From: Owenweeksia sp965214115
GTDB taxonomy: Bacteria; Bacteroidota; Bacteroidia; Flavobacteriales; Schleiferiaceae
Length of the DNA: 64,000 nucleotides
NCBI GenBank assembly: GCA_965214115.1
Contig: CBDCAU010000007.1
Coordinates: 62,001 to 126,000, forward strand
Direction of reading: 5' to 3'
In this document: piece by piece, positions 49,777 through 59,377 of the stretch
How positions within the stretch are numbered: the first letter of the stretch is position 1
Layout: every line of letters begins with the position of its first letter
Notes under the pieces: model-generated
The model's database searches: none
Seen by the model: only the letters and a program-made list of their open reading frames with translations
What the model was told of the DNA's origin: nothing
Made by a program: the position numbers and the translations under genes

Positions 49777-52266
49777 GTGAGAAATTTCTTCACCCTATCC
49801 GCATTATTGATTTTTCAACTTGGTTCAGCCCAATTTCCGGGCAGTGGCAACTGCTTGGAGTTTGATGGCACGAATGATTATGTGGACTTGGATACGGCCT
49901 ATGGCGGAATTGCTATGCCTCTTTCTATTTCAATGTGGTTCAAGCCTGACCAATTGGGATACCAACGGCTGTTTTGGACGCACTCACAAACTTCTACTGG
50001 TTATGCAGGCTTCACTTTGAATTACACACCTTCGCCCCCAGCGCTAGCCCATCTACTATGGAGATAACACAATCAAGTCGTCGGGCGGCCGTCGGGACAT
50101 TCGTGCCCCTATGTCTTTTGCTATCAATAAGTGGGTTCATATTGTTGGAATAATGCGAAGCGCTACGGATGGCGACCTTTACCTTAATGGAATTTTAATG
50201 AGCGATTATAATGGGGGATCAGGATCCCTTACCCCGGTACTCAACAATCAGGGAGGGCTTTTAGGTTTATATAACGCCGCCCAACAATTCCTCTCAATGG
50301 GATTATTTTGACGGCGAGATCGACCAGCTCACCTTCCACGAAAAGTCCCTGACCGCCACGGAGATCCGCCGAATGATGTGTTCCGGCCCGCCTCCCACCC
50401 ATCCTCAGCTTCGTGCGCATTATGATTTTAATTCAAGCACCGGCACGGTGCTGACCAACCACGGCACTTCCCCCATCAATGGCACTTTGAAAAACGGCCC
50501 CACCTGGCAGACTTCCGGCGCGCCCATCGGCGATACCTGTACCTTCAATTATTCGAACTCGGCTAATGTGACCACCCATTCGATGACCCTCTCCAATGGC
50601 GATGTAGTAGAAGTTTTCAACATCAGCCCTCCCGTCAAAGGGGTTCAGATTTATGAGGTGCAGCAAATGCCCAATAGTACCCAAGGTTTGCCAAATACCT
50701 TCACGCCCTTCCCTTATGTGGGGGTGTTCGTGGCCTCTCGATAATCCTTCCCAATCCTACACATTTGATTTTAAGATAAAAAACCGGACGGGGCTTTCGG
50801 CGTATTCCCGCGCGGCGAATGATGTGACACAATGGACGGCGCAAACGGGCAGCAACCAAGGCGGCGATTATGTGGTCACCAGTTTTACCAATCGACAGGA
50901 ATTTGTGTACAGCCCTTGCTTACCGATTACTATTTCCTTAGGGAATGACACGATGCTTTGCGGCACGTTCAACTTGCCGCTGAGCCTGAAAAACACCCCG
51001 CCCCGCCTTTTCCTATGTATGGAGCAACGGCGACACGACCAGCACCACAAATGTTACTCAAAAAGGTACTTATTGGGTAACCATCGACAGTGCCGGCTGC
51101 CTCGCTTCCGATACGATTCAGGTTTTCGTGGATTCAACTTCCGTAACCGTAAATGCGGGCCCAGATTTGGCCGTGTGCCACGTCGATAGCTTGCAGCTCA
51201 CCGTCCAAAATCCCAATCCCAATTTCGGTTATTATTGGAATACGGGCGATTCGGGCGTTTCCACCTTTGTGAAAAATTTGGGGGACTATTTTGTGCTGGC
51301 GGACAGCGGCAACTGCCAAGTGATTGATACCATAAACGTTTTTATCTCAGATTTTTATGATATCGGATTGTGGGACACTTCCTTTTGTGCCAACGAATCC
51401 AAGCTACTTTCCGTCCCCAATCCCCGTGCGGGCTTCACTTTTCAATGGAGCAATTTCCAAACCGGCACTTCTGTTTCCATCAATACTTCTGGAATCTATT
51501 GGGTGCGCGCCGACAGCGCCAATTGTTCTTTTTTCGATACGATTTCCGTCCAGGTGGCTTCCAATTTTGAAGTCGATCTGGGCGCGGATACCGCCCTGTG
51601 TGCAGATGATTCCTTGGTTTTGGCGCCGAGTTTGACGAGCGGTGGCTACAATTATATATGGAACACCGGAGCAACCACCCCGACGATTACCGTGCAAGAT
51701 TCCGGCAACTACTGGCTGCGCGCCGACAGTGGCCGCTGCCAATCGTCCGACACCATTCAAGTTTTTCTCACCAACGAAGTCGCCGCGCTGGGACTGCCCA
51801 CGGATACTACGCTTTGCAAAGAAGACAATGGCATCATTTCCATCCGGCAGCCCGGCATCACCATCATTTGGCCGGATGGCAGCCGCGGCTCAGATTATTT
51901 TTTGAATGAAACGGGCCTGCTCGACCTCACCATTATTACGCCCCGCGACACCGCCCAGCACCAGTTTTTGGTGAAATTGGAAAATTGCGACTGTCCCGTT
52001 TTCCCGTCCAACGCTTTCACACCCAACCGTGATGGCCTCAATGATGAGTTCGAGTTCAAAGCCGCGTGCGAATTGCAAAAAATTCCACGTGCAAATCCTC
52101 AACCGCTGGGGCGCATTGATTTTTGAAAGTTTTGATATAAAAAATTCGTGGGATGGCACCGTAGATGGCCGACCCGCGCCCGCAGGGCGTTTATGTTTAT
52201 AAAATGGAATACCAAGGGCTGAAAACCGCCGGTGGCGACCGTAACTATTTGACGCTCATACGGTAA
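49777..52266 (+). CDS. Large secreted protein with LamG and gliding-type C-terminal domain, six frameshifts
   Basis: A GTG start and signal peptide (MRNFFTLSALLIFQLGSAQF) precede a LamG/concanavalin-like domain (CLEFDGTNDYVDLD to LTATEIRRMMCSG). An SprB-like or PKD-like repeat series follows (NAGPDLAVCHVDSLQLTV; repeated WNTG units with ADSGxC), ending in a type B sorting domain (FPSNAFTPNRDGLNDEFEFK, WDGTVDGRPAPQGVYVYKM). Extra bases at about 50049, 50296, 50734, 51002, 52080 and 52180 break it. Removing six single bases yields exactly 828 codons with no internal stop. It is a type IX cargo, probably a surface adhesin. Confidence 0.82.
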
Positions 52267-52347
52267 AGTATCCTTAACCTTTTCTTTACAAAAATTTAAC
52301 CTTGGGATTTTCTCTTTCCAAGCAATATTTTTTCTTACTTTTCGGGT

Positions 52348-54336
52348 TTGGTAATCCAAATCTTTTTTCTTAAAAAAAGATTTTTTTCAAAACAAAACCT
52401 GCCCTTGCCCCGCTCAACTTTTCGTTTTCTTTTCATCTTTTATGGGATGGCGATTCTCTCGCTTCCGCTGAAGATGGCCGCCCAAACCAAAGTGTGGCAC
52501 TTCGGCGAAAACGCGGGGCTGGATTTTTCTCAAGGGAATCCCCAAGCCATCCCCGGGCCTATTTTTACCGACGAAGGCAGCGCGGTCGTTTCCCATCCTG
52601 ACGGCAAAACCCTGTTCAGCACCGACGGCGTTTCCATTTATGACGGAAACGGCAACACCGTTTCGTCAAGTTTAAAAGGCAATTCTTCGTCCACCCATTC
52701 CGCCGTTATCGTGCCGCACCCCGCCGATCCCTGCCAGCGGTTTTGGGTGTTCACCATCGGCTCTGCCGATACGGTGTCGTTTTTGGACGGCCTGCAACTG
52801 GTGGAGGTCGTCGCCAAAAACGGCCAAGTGCAAGTCTCTTCCCCCAAAAAATTATTGGATCAATGTGGCGAAAAACTGGCCGCCACCCCCGATGGCAACG
52901 GCGGCTATTGGCTGGTGGCCCACGATTACGACACATCGAAAACTTCCAATCCCAACAGTCTGAAAGGTCGCAACTTCTACGCTTATCATATCACCGCTGG
53001 CAGTTCGTTCGCCACCATTTTTCCAAAAAAATCCACGGCGGGGCTGCGCCACGGCGGCGTTTCGTGGTTCAGTGGGAATTACTGGAACACCGTCGGCCAA
53101 ATGAAATTCAACTCCCAAGGAAACCGCTTGGCTCTCGCCATTTATGTGAACAAAATTGTGGAGGTTTTCCGTTTTGAAAAAGGCACGGGCATCGTGCGGC
53201 CGATGCTGGTCTTGGATGGTTTCCAAAACGAAACCGGCCCCCCGCTCTACGGCGTGGAATTTTCGCCCAGCAGCGAGCGGCTCTTCGTTTCCACAGGATT
53301 TGCCAACCAAGGCGAAACCTCCTCCATCTGGGTGTTCGACCTGCGCATTGCCGTGCCGCGCGACGTGTGGAACAGCCGTCAAACCGTGGCGCAAAAACCT
53401 TTCTCCAACCAAAAAAGGTATCCCTTTGGCGGGATGCAATTGGGGTCGGACGGTAAAATTTACATCGCCCGCCGCAACGAATTTTTCGTGTCCGCCATCC
53501 AAAACCCCGACGGGCCGGATTTTCAATTTAAAGATACCACCGTGGCCTTGCCCAGTGCGTGTTTGCTCAGCTTGCCCACCACCATAAAAGTGCCGGATTG
53601 CAGCTTCGGCCACGATCCCTGCGCGCTTTTTTCCATTGATATAAAAAGGGACACGGTGCTGTGTGCCGAGGATTCGGTTGCGGTGGGATTGCCTCCCCAA
53701 AATGGTTTTAAATACGAATGGAACACGGGCGAGACGACCTCCCGAATTTTCGCGAAACCCAACCGAGATTATCGCTTGACCGCAACGGACACGCGGGGTT
53801 GCAAGGCATCGTCATCCATTTTTATAAAGGAACTGCCCGATTTGGAAAAACTACCGCTGCCCGCTGACACCGTGTTTTGCAACAGCCATCCAAAAGAAGT
53901 GTGGCTGGATTGGGAATTTGTGGGTGTGGACGTTTTGTGGGAAGAAACCCACGCCGGCCGCGGCCACGAGATAGATGGCGAAGGCGAAATCCAATTGGAA
54001 ATTTCCACCTACTGCGACACGCTCGTTCATTATTTTGATGCCAAAGATGCCGACTGCGCTTGCCCGCTCTATGCCGCCACGGCCTTCACCCCGGACGGCG
54101 ACGGTCTAAACGATTTTTATGAGATTGTACCCGGCTGCGAAGTGGAAAATTTTCAGGTTGCCATTTTTGACCGCTGGGGCGAAAGAGTATTTTTTTCCAC
54201 CGATGAAAATGCGCATTGGGATGGCCGCTTTCGCGGGAAGGAGGCCAAGCTGGGTGTTTATGTTTACATTGTAAACTACAAAGGCGAGTTTGATGAAACC
54301 CGCGAGGCCACCGGCTATTTCACCTTGCTCCGATAG
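52348..54336 (+). CDS. Secreted protein with gliding motility-type C-terminal domain
   Basis: The 662-residue frame opens with TTG. The functional signal sequence is probably STFRFLFIFYGMAILSLPL, cleaved before AAQTKVWHFGENAGLDFSQ. The first 400 residues look like the repeated beta-strand (WD/PQQ-like propeller) proteins of Bacteroidota that begin WHFGENAGLDF. A PKD-like segment (VLCAEDSVAVGLPPQNGFKY) and a type B sorting domain (ATAFTPDGDGLNDFYEIVPG, DRWGERVF, ATGYFTLLR) follow. It is therefore another type IX cargo, 81 bp behind a related gene. The exact start codon is uncertain. Confidence 0.83.
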   Translation: MVIQIFFLKKRFFSKQNLPLPRSTFRFLFIFYGMAILSLPLKMAAQTKVWHFGENAGLDFSQGNPQAIPGPIFTDEGSAVVSHPDGKTLFSTDGVSIYDGNGNTVSSSLKGNSSSTHSAVIVPHPADPCQRFWVFTIGSADTVSFLDGLQLVEVVAKNGQVQVSSPKKLLDQCGEKLAATPDGNGGYWLVAHDYDTSKTSNPNSLKGRNFYAYHITAGSSFATIFPKKSTAGLRHGGVSWFSGNYWNTVGQMKFNSQGNRLALAIYVNKIVEVFRFEKGTGIVRPMLVLDGFQNETGPPLYGVEFSPSSERLFVSTGFANQGETSSIWVFDLRIAVPRDVWNSRQTVAQKPFSNQKRYPFGGMQLGSDGKIYIARRNEFFVSAIQNPDGPDFQFKDTTVALPSACLLSLPTTIKVPDCSFGHDPCALFSIDIKRDTVLCAEDSVAVGLPPQNGFKYEWNTGETTSRIFAKPNRDYRLTATDTRGCKASSSIFIKELPDLEKLPLPADTVFCNSHPKEVWLDWEFVGVDVLWEETHAGRGHEIDGEGEIQLEISTYCDTLVHYFDAKDADCACPLYAATAFTPDGDGLNDFYEIVPGCEVENFQVAIFDRWGERVFFSTDENAHWDGRFRGKEAKLGVYVYIVNYKGEFDETREATGYFTLLR

Positions 54337-54341
54337 TTTTT

Positions 54342-54785
54342 TTAAGATTCCAGCCGCGTCCAAGTGGTGCTTTTTCCAATCAGGGAAAAGCCGATGTACC
54401 CCTTTATATAAAGGGTGTTTGCATCTTCCAATCGCGCGAAGGCGCTGTAGGTTTTTCCGCTGCGGGGGTCGTAAATATCGCCGTCGTCCCATTCATCATC
54501 GTCAGCGTCCCACTCTAAATTTTTCACGATGTCGCTGCCCACAATCGGGTTGTTGCGTTTTTTCGGGTCGGGATTGTTCACGTCGCGCTTGGGCCGTTCG
54601 CCGTCGCGACCTACATCATTGCGCAGCCAAGTGATTTTACCAAAATATTTGTCGCCTTTTTTATAGATTTCCACGTGGGCTTTTTTATCATCCGAAAGCC
54701 ATTTGCCAAGAATGGCATCCTGTTTTTGAGCAAACGTTTGCAAGCTGAAAAAGAGTAGAAAAAGTGTAAAAATTGAGATTTTCAT
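54342..54785 (-). CDS. DUF2147-family exported protein
   Basis: A 147-residue protein with a signal peptide (MKISIFTLFLLFFSLQTFAQ) followed by the DUF2147 domain: ILGKWLSDDKKAHVEIYKKG, YFGKITWL, DVNNPDPKKRNNPIVGSDIV, GDIYDPRSGKTYSA and a final WTRLES. The family is periplasmic or secreted, and I know of no firm function. Its ATG overlaps the stop of the YihY-type gene (ATGA). It is thus the last gene of a nadC-yihY-DUF2147 transcript. Confidence 0.9.
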   Translation of the reverse strand: MKISIFTLFLLFFSLQTFAQKQDAILGKWLSDDKKAHVEIYKKGDKYFGKITWLRNDVGRDGERPKRDVNNPDPKKRNNPIVGSDIVKNLEWDADDDEWDDGDIYDPRSGKTYSAFARLEDANTLYIKGYIGFSLIGKSTTWTRLES

Positions 54786-55720
54786 TGCATATCCATTTTA
54801 AGTTCTTGTTGTGTTTTGCTGATTTTCACCGAGGCGATGCTCGCGTTCAGTTCAAAGCCGATAATCAAAACCAGCGCATTGATATAAAGCCAGAGCAAAA
54901 TAACCAAAAGCGTTCCAATGCTGCCGTACAACTTATTGTATTGCGCAAAATTGCTAACGTAAAAGCTAAAACCGATGGACGAAAGCAAAATCAGGAAAGT
55001 GGCCAATGCCGAGCCGGGCGAGAACATCCGCCACTTTCGCGTCTTCGGCACCCCAAAATTATAAAGCGCGTTGATGGCCATAAAAACGATGCCGAGCAAC
55101 AGCAGCAACCGCAAACTTTCCACCGCAAAAGGTTCCACTCTGCCAACTTTAAAAAATTCCAAAAGCGAGTTGAGCACCGAGCTGCTGAAAATGATCAGCA
55201 CAATCCCAAAAAGGAAAAGGATGGAAAGCACCACGGTAAGTCCCAGTGCCACAAGGTATTGCCGGAAGAAAGTGCGGCCGCCCACTTGGTGTATGCTCTC
55301 GGTAAAACTGGTCATCAGCGCGCTGGTGCCATTGGTGGCGAAAAACAGGGCAAAGAAAAAACCGAAGGAAAGAAGCCCAGTTCTTTGGTTGTATAAAACA
55401 TCGTCGATGGTGCCGCGCACGGCATCGTAAGTATCCGGCGGCAGCACTCTTTGGATGGTGCTAAACACTTCGTCTTCAACGCCTTGAATCGGTAAAAAAG
55501 CGATGAGGTTGAACAAGAAAATCATTCCGGGGAAGAGGGCGAGAAAAAAACTGAAAGCGATGCTGCCCGCCCGCATCGCCACTGCGCCTTCCACGATTCC
55601 GTGCCAAAAAAAACGGGTAACTTCCAGCAAACTGTAGCCTTCAAAAAGCGGCAGCTCCACCTTCTGCGCCCAGCTGGCGGCGCGGGTTTCAAACTTTTTC
55701 CAACGTTCTTTCAGTTTCAC
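54782..55720 (-). CDS. YihY/BrkB-family inner-membrane protein
   Basis: The 312-residue protein has about six transmembrane helices. It starts with a soluble amphipathic stretch, then GAVAMRAGSIAFSFFLALFP, and includes FFALFFATNGTSALMTSF and the final VILLWLYINALVLIIGFELN, all typical of YihY. The family was once called RNase BN and is now viewed as a membrane protein of uncertain, possibly transport-related, function. It follows nadC with only two bases between and overlaps the DUF2147 gene. Confidence 0.92.
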   Translation of the reverse strand: MKLKERWKKFETRAASWAQKVELPLFEGYSLLEVTRFFWHGIVEGAVAMRAGSIAFSFFLALFPGMIFLFNLIAFLPIQGVEDEVFSTIQRVLPPDTYDAVRGTIDDVLYNQRTGLLSFGFFFALFFATNGTSALMTSFTESIHQVGGRTFFRQYLVALGLTVVLSILFLFGIVLIIFSSSVLNSLLEFFKVGRVEPFAVESLRLLLLLGIVFMAINALYNFGVPKTRKWRMFSPGSALATFLILLSSIGFSFYVSNFAQYNKLYGSIGTLLVILLWLYINALVLIIGFELNASIASVKISKTQQELKMDMQ

Positions 55721-55722
55721 TT

Positions 55723-56568
55723 TTAGATGGCTTTCAGGCTCATATCCAAGCCCTTGACGGAATGGGTAAGCGCGCCGACCGAGATAAAATCAACCTCCGT
55801 TTCCGCATATTCACGAATGTTTTTTTCGGTGATGCCGCCGCTGGATTCGGTTTCCAGTTTTCCCTGCACGAGTTTTACGGCTTCCACGGTTTTTTCCGGT
55901 GTAAAATTATCGAACATCACGCGCTGCACCCCGCCAGTTTTTAGTACCTGTTTTACTTCTCCCAAGTCGCGTGTCTCCACTTCGATGGGAATTTTCAGTC
56001 CCATATTCTTGAGATATTCTTGCGCTTTTCGGATGGCGTTTTCAATGCCGCCCGCAAAATCTATGTGGTTGTCTTTAAGCATTATCATATCAAAAAGGCC
56101 GAAACGGTGGTTGTGCCCGCCACCAATTTTTACGGCCTCTTTTTCGATGGGGCGCAGGTTGGGCGTGGTTTTCCGGGTGTCCAGCAGTTTGGCATTGGTC
56201 CCGCTTATTTTATCGACCAAAAAATTAGTGTAGGTGGCGATGCCGCTCATCCGCTGCATCAGGTTCAGCGCCAGCCGCTCGGCGCGCAAGAGCGAGCGGA
56301 CGGGGCCAGCGATGGTAAAGGCGATGTCGCCGACTTTTACGGGTGCGCCATCGTTGATCAGAATTTCCATTTCGATGGTCGGGTCGGTGCGATTAAATAC
56401 TGCGCCGGCCACGCCCACGCCCGCCAAAATCCCTTTTTCTTTTATCAAAAGTTGCATCCTCCCCACCGCTTCCGCCGGAATGGAGCAATTGCTGCTGTGG
56501 TCGCCTGGGCCTACGTCTTCCGCTAAAGCGTTGTCAATAAAGGCGTGCAGATAATTTTCGTCAATCAT
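55723..56568 (-). CDS. nadC: Nicotinate-nucleotide diphosphorylase (carboxylating), QPRTase
   Basis: NadC converts quinolinate and PRPP to nicotinate mononucleotide in de novo NAD synthesis. The 281 residues show ALAEDVGPGDHSS near the N-terminus, RAERLALNLMQRMSGIATYT near residue 95, LLDTRKTTPNLRPIEKEAVK and GGGHNHRFGLFDMIMLKDNH in the barrel, and a C-terminal GGITEKNIREYAETEVDFIS. All key arginines, lysines and histidines of the family are visible. nadA and nadB are not nearby. It heads the minus-strand group with the YihY-type and DUF2147 genes and is divergent from rlmH. Confidence 0.97.
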   Translation of the reverse strand: MIDENYLHAFIDNALAEDVGPGDHSSNCSIPAEAVGRMQLLIKEKGILAGVGVAGAVFNRTDPTIEMEILINDGAPVKVGDIAFTIAGPVRSLLRAERLALNLMQRMSGIATYTNFLVDKISGTNAKLLDTRKTTPNLRPIEKEAVKIGGGHNHRFGLFDMIMLKDNHIDFAGGIENAIRKAQEYLKNMGLKIPIEVETRDLGEVKQVLKTGGVQRVMFDNFTPEKTVEAVKLVQGKLETESSGGITEKNIREYAETEVDFISVGALTHSVKGLDMSLKAI

Positions 56569-56605
56569 TTTACAAATTACCTAATTTCTCACGAGATTTG
56601 AAGCC

Positions 56606-57079
56606 GTGAAAATAACGCTCATCGTAGTCGGCAAAACCAAGAGCCGCGAAATCCGGCATCTTTGCGAGGATTATTTTGAAAGAATTAAACGCTATGTATT
56701 GTTTGAAAAAATAGAAATTCCTGATATCAAAAACACCAAAAATTTTAGCGAAACCGAAATGCAAAAACAGGAGGGAAGTTTAATTTTAAAAAAGATAGAA
56801 GATTCAGATTACATTTTTTTATTAGATGAAAAGGGGAAATCTTATCCATCTTTGGATTTTGCCAAACATTTGCAAAAGCGAATGAATGCCGCGCCGAAAC
56901 GTATCGTTTTCATCATCGGCGGCGCGTATGGTTTTGATGAAAAAATCTACGCGCGAGCGAACGAAAAACTGGCCCTTTCCAAAATGACGTTTTCCCACCA
57001 AATCATCCGCGCCATTTTTGCGGAACAACTGTACCGCGCCTTTTCCATTTTAAATAACGAACCCTACCATCATCAATGA
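56606..57079 (+). CDS. rlmH: 23S rRNA (pseudouridine1915-N3)-methyltransferase
   Basis: RlmH is a small SPOUT methyltransferase that modifies pseudouridine 1915 in helix 69 of assembled ribosomes. The 157 residues fit the family (155-160): start MKITLIVVGKTKSREIRHL, FLLDEKGKSYPSLDFAKHL near residue 73, FIIGGAYGFDEKIYARANEK near 103, and the C-terminal QLYRAFSILNNEPYHH. It begins with GTG. The stop overlaps the rdgB ATG (ATGA). Confidence 0.97.
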   Translation: MKITLIVVGKTKSREIRHLCEDYFERIKRYVLFEKIEIPDIKNTKNFSETEMQKQEGSLILKKIEDSDYIFLLDEKGKSYPSLDFAKHLQKRMNAAPKRIVFIIGGAYGFDEKIYARANEKLALSKMTFSHQIIRAIFAEQLYRAFSILNNEPYHHQ

Positions 57080-57657
57080 AAAAATTGATTTTCGCTACCC
57101 ACAATCAAAATAAAGTTTTGGAAATCAAAGAGTTGATTCCTGAATGGAAAGTGCTTTCTTTAGCTGATTTAGATTTTCACGATGAAATTCCCGAAACGGC
57201 GGACACCTTGGACGGCAACGCCGCGATAAAAGCGCACACGATTTTTGAAAAATTCAAACTGCCCGTTTTTGCCGATGACACTGGGCTGGAAGTGAAAGCC
57301 TTAAATGGCGCGCCCGGCGTCTATTCTGCGCGCTATGCGGGCGAGCCAGCCGATTCCGAAAAAAACATCGAAAAACTGTTACACGAACTTTCGCAAAAAG
57401 AAAACCGACAAGCGCGCTTTAAAACGGTTATTTGTTTCTTGAAAGAAAGGGGGTATTATTACTTTTGGGAGGGTACGGTAGAAGGCGAAATTTTGAAACA
57501 AAAAAAAGGTAAAAATGGCTTTGGATATGACCCTGTTTTTCGACCTACTGGATTTGACAAAACCTTTGCCGAAATGGATGCTTCCCAAAAAAACGAACTG
57601 AGCCACCGTGGCAAGGCCGTGCGGCAATTCGTGCGATTCCTATCTAATGTTAAATAA
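57076..57657 (+). CDS. rdgB: dITP/XTP pyrophosphatase (RdgB/HAM1)
   Basis: This house-cleaning enzyme hydrolyses ITP, dITP and XTP to monophosphates, keeping deaminated purines out of DNA and RNA. The 193 residues carry the family motifs FATHNQNKVLEIKEL at the start, FADDTGLEVKALNGAPGVYS near residue 68, GKNGFGYDPVF near 150 and LSHRGKAVRQF near the end. It overlaps rlmH by four bases. Its stop is next to that of the convergent SPW-repeat gene. Confidence 0.96.
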   Translation: MKKLIFATHNQNKVLEIKELIPEWKVLSLADLDFHDEIPETADTLDGNAAIKAHTIFEKFKLPVFADDTGLEVKALNGAPGVYSARYAGEPADSEKNIEKLLHELSQKENRQARFKTVICFLKERGYYYFWEGTVEGEILKQKKGKNGFGYDPVFRPTGFDKTFAEMDASQKNELSHRGKAVRQFVRFLSNVK

Positions 57658-57658
57658 T

Positions 57659-58018
57659 CTAAGCGACGGGTTTTTTCCGCGCATAGTCGGTCAAAATCCA
57701 AACGAGCAAAACCGCGCCGCCAAAAGCGAGATAGAAATTTTTGTCCACCGCGTTTTCGGCAAACCCAAAAATCCACGGCGAAAAAAGCAGCGCAATCCCG
57801 ACAATCAATTCAATGAGGCCGTGGATGCGCAGGGGAATCACCTTGATAAAACCGCCCGGAAATTTCGTCAAAATCGTCAATAAAAAATGGATGCCGGCGA
57901 TGATCCAAGTCATCGTGGCCACGAAAGGCGAAAATCCAAAAAGAAAGGGCGCGGCGATGAGGAAAACCACCACCAGATAGTCGATGAGGGCGTGGACGGA
58001 GGGGGAAATAATGCGCAT
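57659..58018 (-). CDS. SPW-repeat membrane protein
   Basis: A 119-residue protein with four hydrophobic helices (VHALIDYLVVVFLIAAPFLF; MTWIIAGIHFLLTIL; HGLIELIVGIALLFSPWIFG; NFYLAFGGAVLLVWILTDYA). The SPW motif near residue 80 and the duplicated two-helix pattern fit the SPW-repeat family, small membrane proteins of unknown role. It is alone on this strand, between rdgB and the TerC gene. The 193-bp gap on its 5' side contains no other gene. Confidence 0.8.
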   Translation of the reverse strand: MRIISPSVHALIDYLVVVFLIAAPFLFGFSPFVATMTWIIAGIHFLLTILTKFPGGFIKVIPLRIHGLIELIVGIALLFSPWIFGFAENAVDKNFYLAFGGAVLLVWILTDYARKKPVA

Positions 58019-58211
58019 AATTTGCAGATTTTTAGAGGGTTATATTTCTAAAAACCCTAAAAGTAAGGGTTTGTTTTGGCTGACCTATTCATCTGTTTTC
58101 TTTAAATCATAAAAACGCAAAAGTTCCATAGAGTTGCTGCCTACAATTTGCACCTTTGCCCCCGCTAAAAATTGTCCCATTTTCCCTTTAGCAAATTGAC
58201 TTATTAAAAAT

Positions 58212-59015
58212 ATGGAAAACCTCTTCTCCACCGAAGGACTTTTTACCCTCAGCAATTTTTTCACTTTGCTGATGCTTGTTTTGTTGCAGGCCGTTTTGGG
58301 CTTCGACAATCTGCTCTACATTTCTTTGGAAAGCAAGCGCGCGCCGGAAGAGCGGCGGAGTTATGTCCGCAAATTGGGCATCGGTTTGGCGGTGGCGCTG
58401 CGGCTGGTTTTGCTGGTCGTTTTGATGTCGGTGGTCAGTTATTTTCAAGATTCGTTGGGAAAATGGCACTGGGAAAATGTTTTCTTCTTCGAGCCTAACC
58501 TGCACGCGCTCATCGTTTTAGCGGGCGGGGTTTTTATTTTGTACACCGCGCTCAAAGAAATCTGGCATATGATTTCGCTGGAAGAACACGAAAAATCACA
58601 AGGCCGCAAAACCAAATCCGTCGGCTCCGTCATCACGATGATCGTGATTATGAACGTGGTATTCAGTTTCGATTCCATCCTCAGCGCGATGGCCTTGACG
58701 GATTATTTTTGGATAATGGCTATCGCCATCATCATCGGCGGCGTATTGATGATTTGGCTGGCCGACAAAGTGAGCAATTTTTTACAGAAAAACCGGATGT
58801 ACGAAGTGCTGGGGCTTTTCATTCTTTTCCTCGTCGGGGTGATGTTGCTCAGCGAAGGCGCGCATATGGGCGAGATGCAACTGTTTGGTTATCATATCAA
58901 TGCGATGAGCAAAGCCACTTTTTACTTTGTGATCGCGGTGCTGGTGATAATCGATATTGTGCAAGGGCGGTATAAGAAGAAATTGCTGAGGCAGAAGCAG
59001 GCGCAGGAGGGATAG
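58212..59015 (+). CDS. TerC-family integral membrane protein
   Basis: The 267-residue protein has seven or so transmembrane helices and the conserved acidic residues of TerC: VLLQAVLGFDNLLYISLESK in the first part and IVIMNVVFSFDSILSAMALT in the second. The family includes tellurite-resistance TerC and Mn2+ exporters such as MeeF/Alx. The two FDN/FDS motifs are the presumed metal-binding sites, so metal-ion export is plausible but unproven here. No other ter genes are nearby. Confidence 0.9.
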   Translation: MENLFSTEGLFTLSNFFTLLMLVLLQAVLGFDNLLYISLESKRAPEERRSYVRKLGIGLAVALRLVLLVVLMSVVSYFQDSLGKWHWENVFFFEPNLHALIVLAGGVFILYTALKEIWHMISLEEHEKSQGRKTKSVGSVITMIVIMNVVFSFDSILSAMALTDYFWIMAIAIIIGGVLMIWLADKVSNFLQKNRMYEVLGLFILFLVGVMLLSEGAHMGEMQLFGYHINAMSKATFYFVIAVLVIIDIVQGRYKKKLLRQKQAQEG

Positions 59016-59059
59016 CCGCGCCGAGATTACCTAAGGTTTTTGATAGTCATCGGACAGTT

Positions 59060-59242
59060 TTACTGCCCAATCGGTTCAGCCGAAAAACCCTGAATTTGGT
59101 TTGATCCGACTTCGATTTTGAATTCAATCGGGTTGCAGCACCGCTCGCAATCTTCGATATACTCTTGGCGCGGCACAGAAACATCCACCAAAACGGAGAC
59201 TTCCGAAAAACAATAAGGGCAGGTATAAAAATGTTTTTCCAT
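59060..59242 (-). CDS. CPxCG-type cysteine-rich small protein
   Basis: I chose the ATG at 59242, giving 60 residues starting MEKHFYTCPYCFSEVSVLVD. An upstream frame adds an unrelated Cys-containing stretch. Two CxxC pairs (CPYC and CERC, the second followed directly by another Cys) form a predicted zinc ribbon. This matches the small CPxCG-motif family seen in many bacteria, with unknown function. It is convergent with the TerC gene and divergent from the GH3 gene. Confidence 0.83.
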   Translation of the reverse strand: MEKHFYTCPYCFSEVSVLVDVSVPRQEYIEDCERCCNPIEFKIEVGSNQIQGFSAEPIGQ

Positions 59243-59377
59243 AAAAACAGTGCAGTTTCGTGGACAGAAAATGATTTTGCGCTGCAATTTGTTTGGGAAA
59301 TGAGCAATCCGCTGTGGAATAATAATTGCCGAGGGTGCGGGGTTTGAAACAAAGCGGATTATTTTCGCTGCATATTC

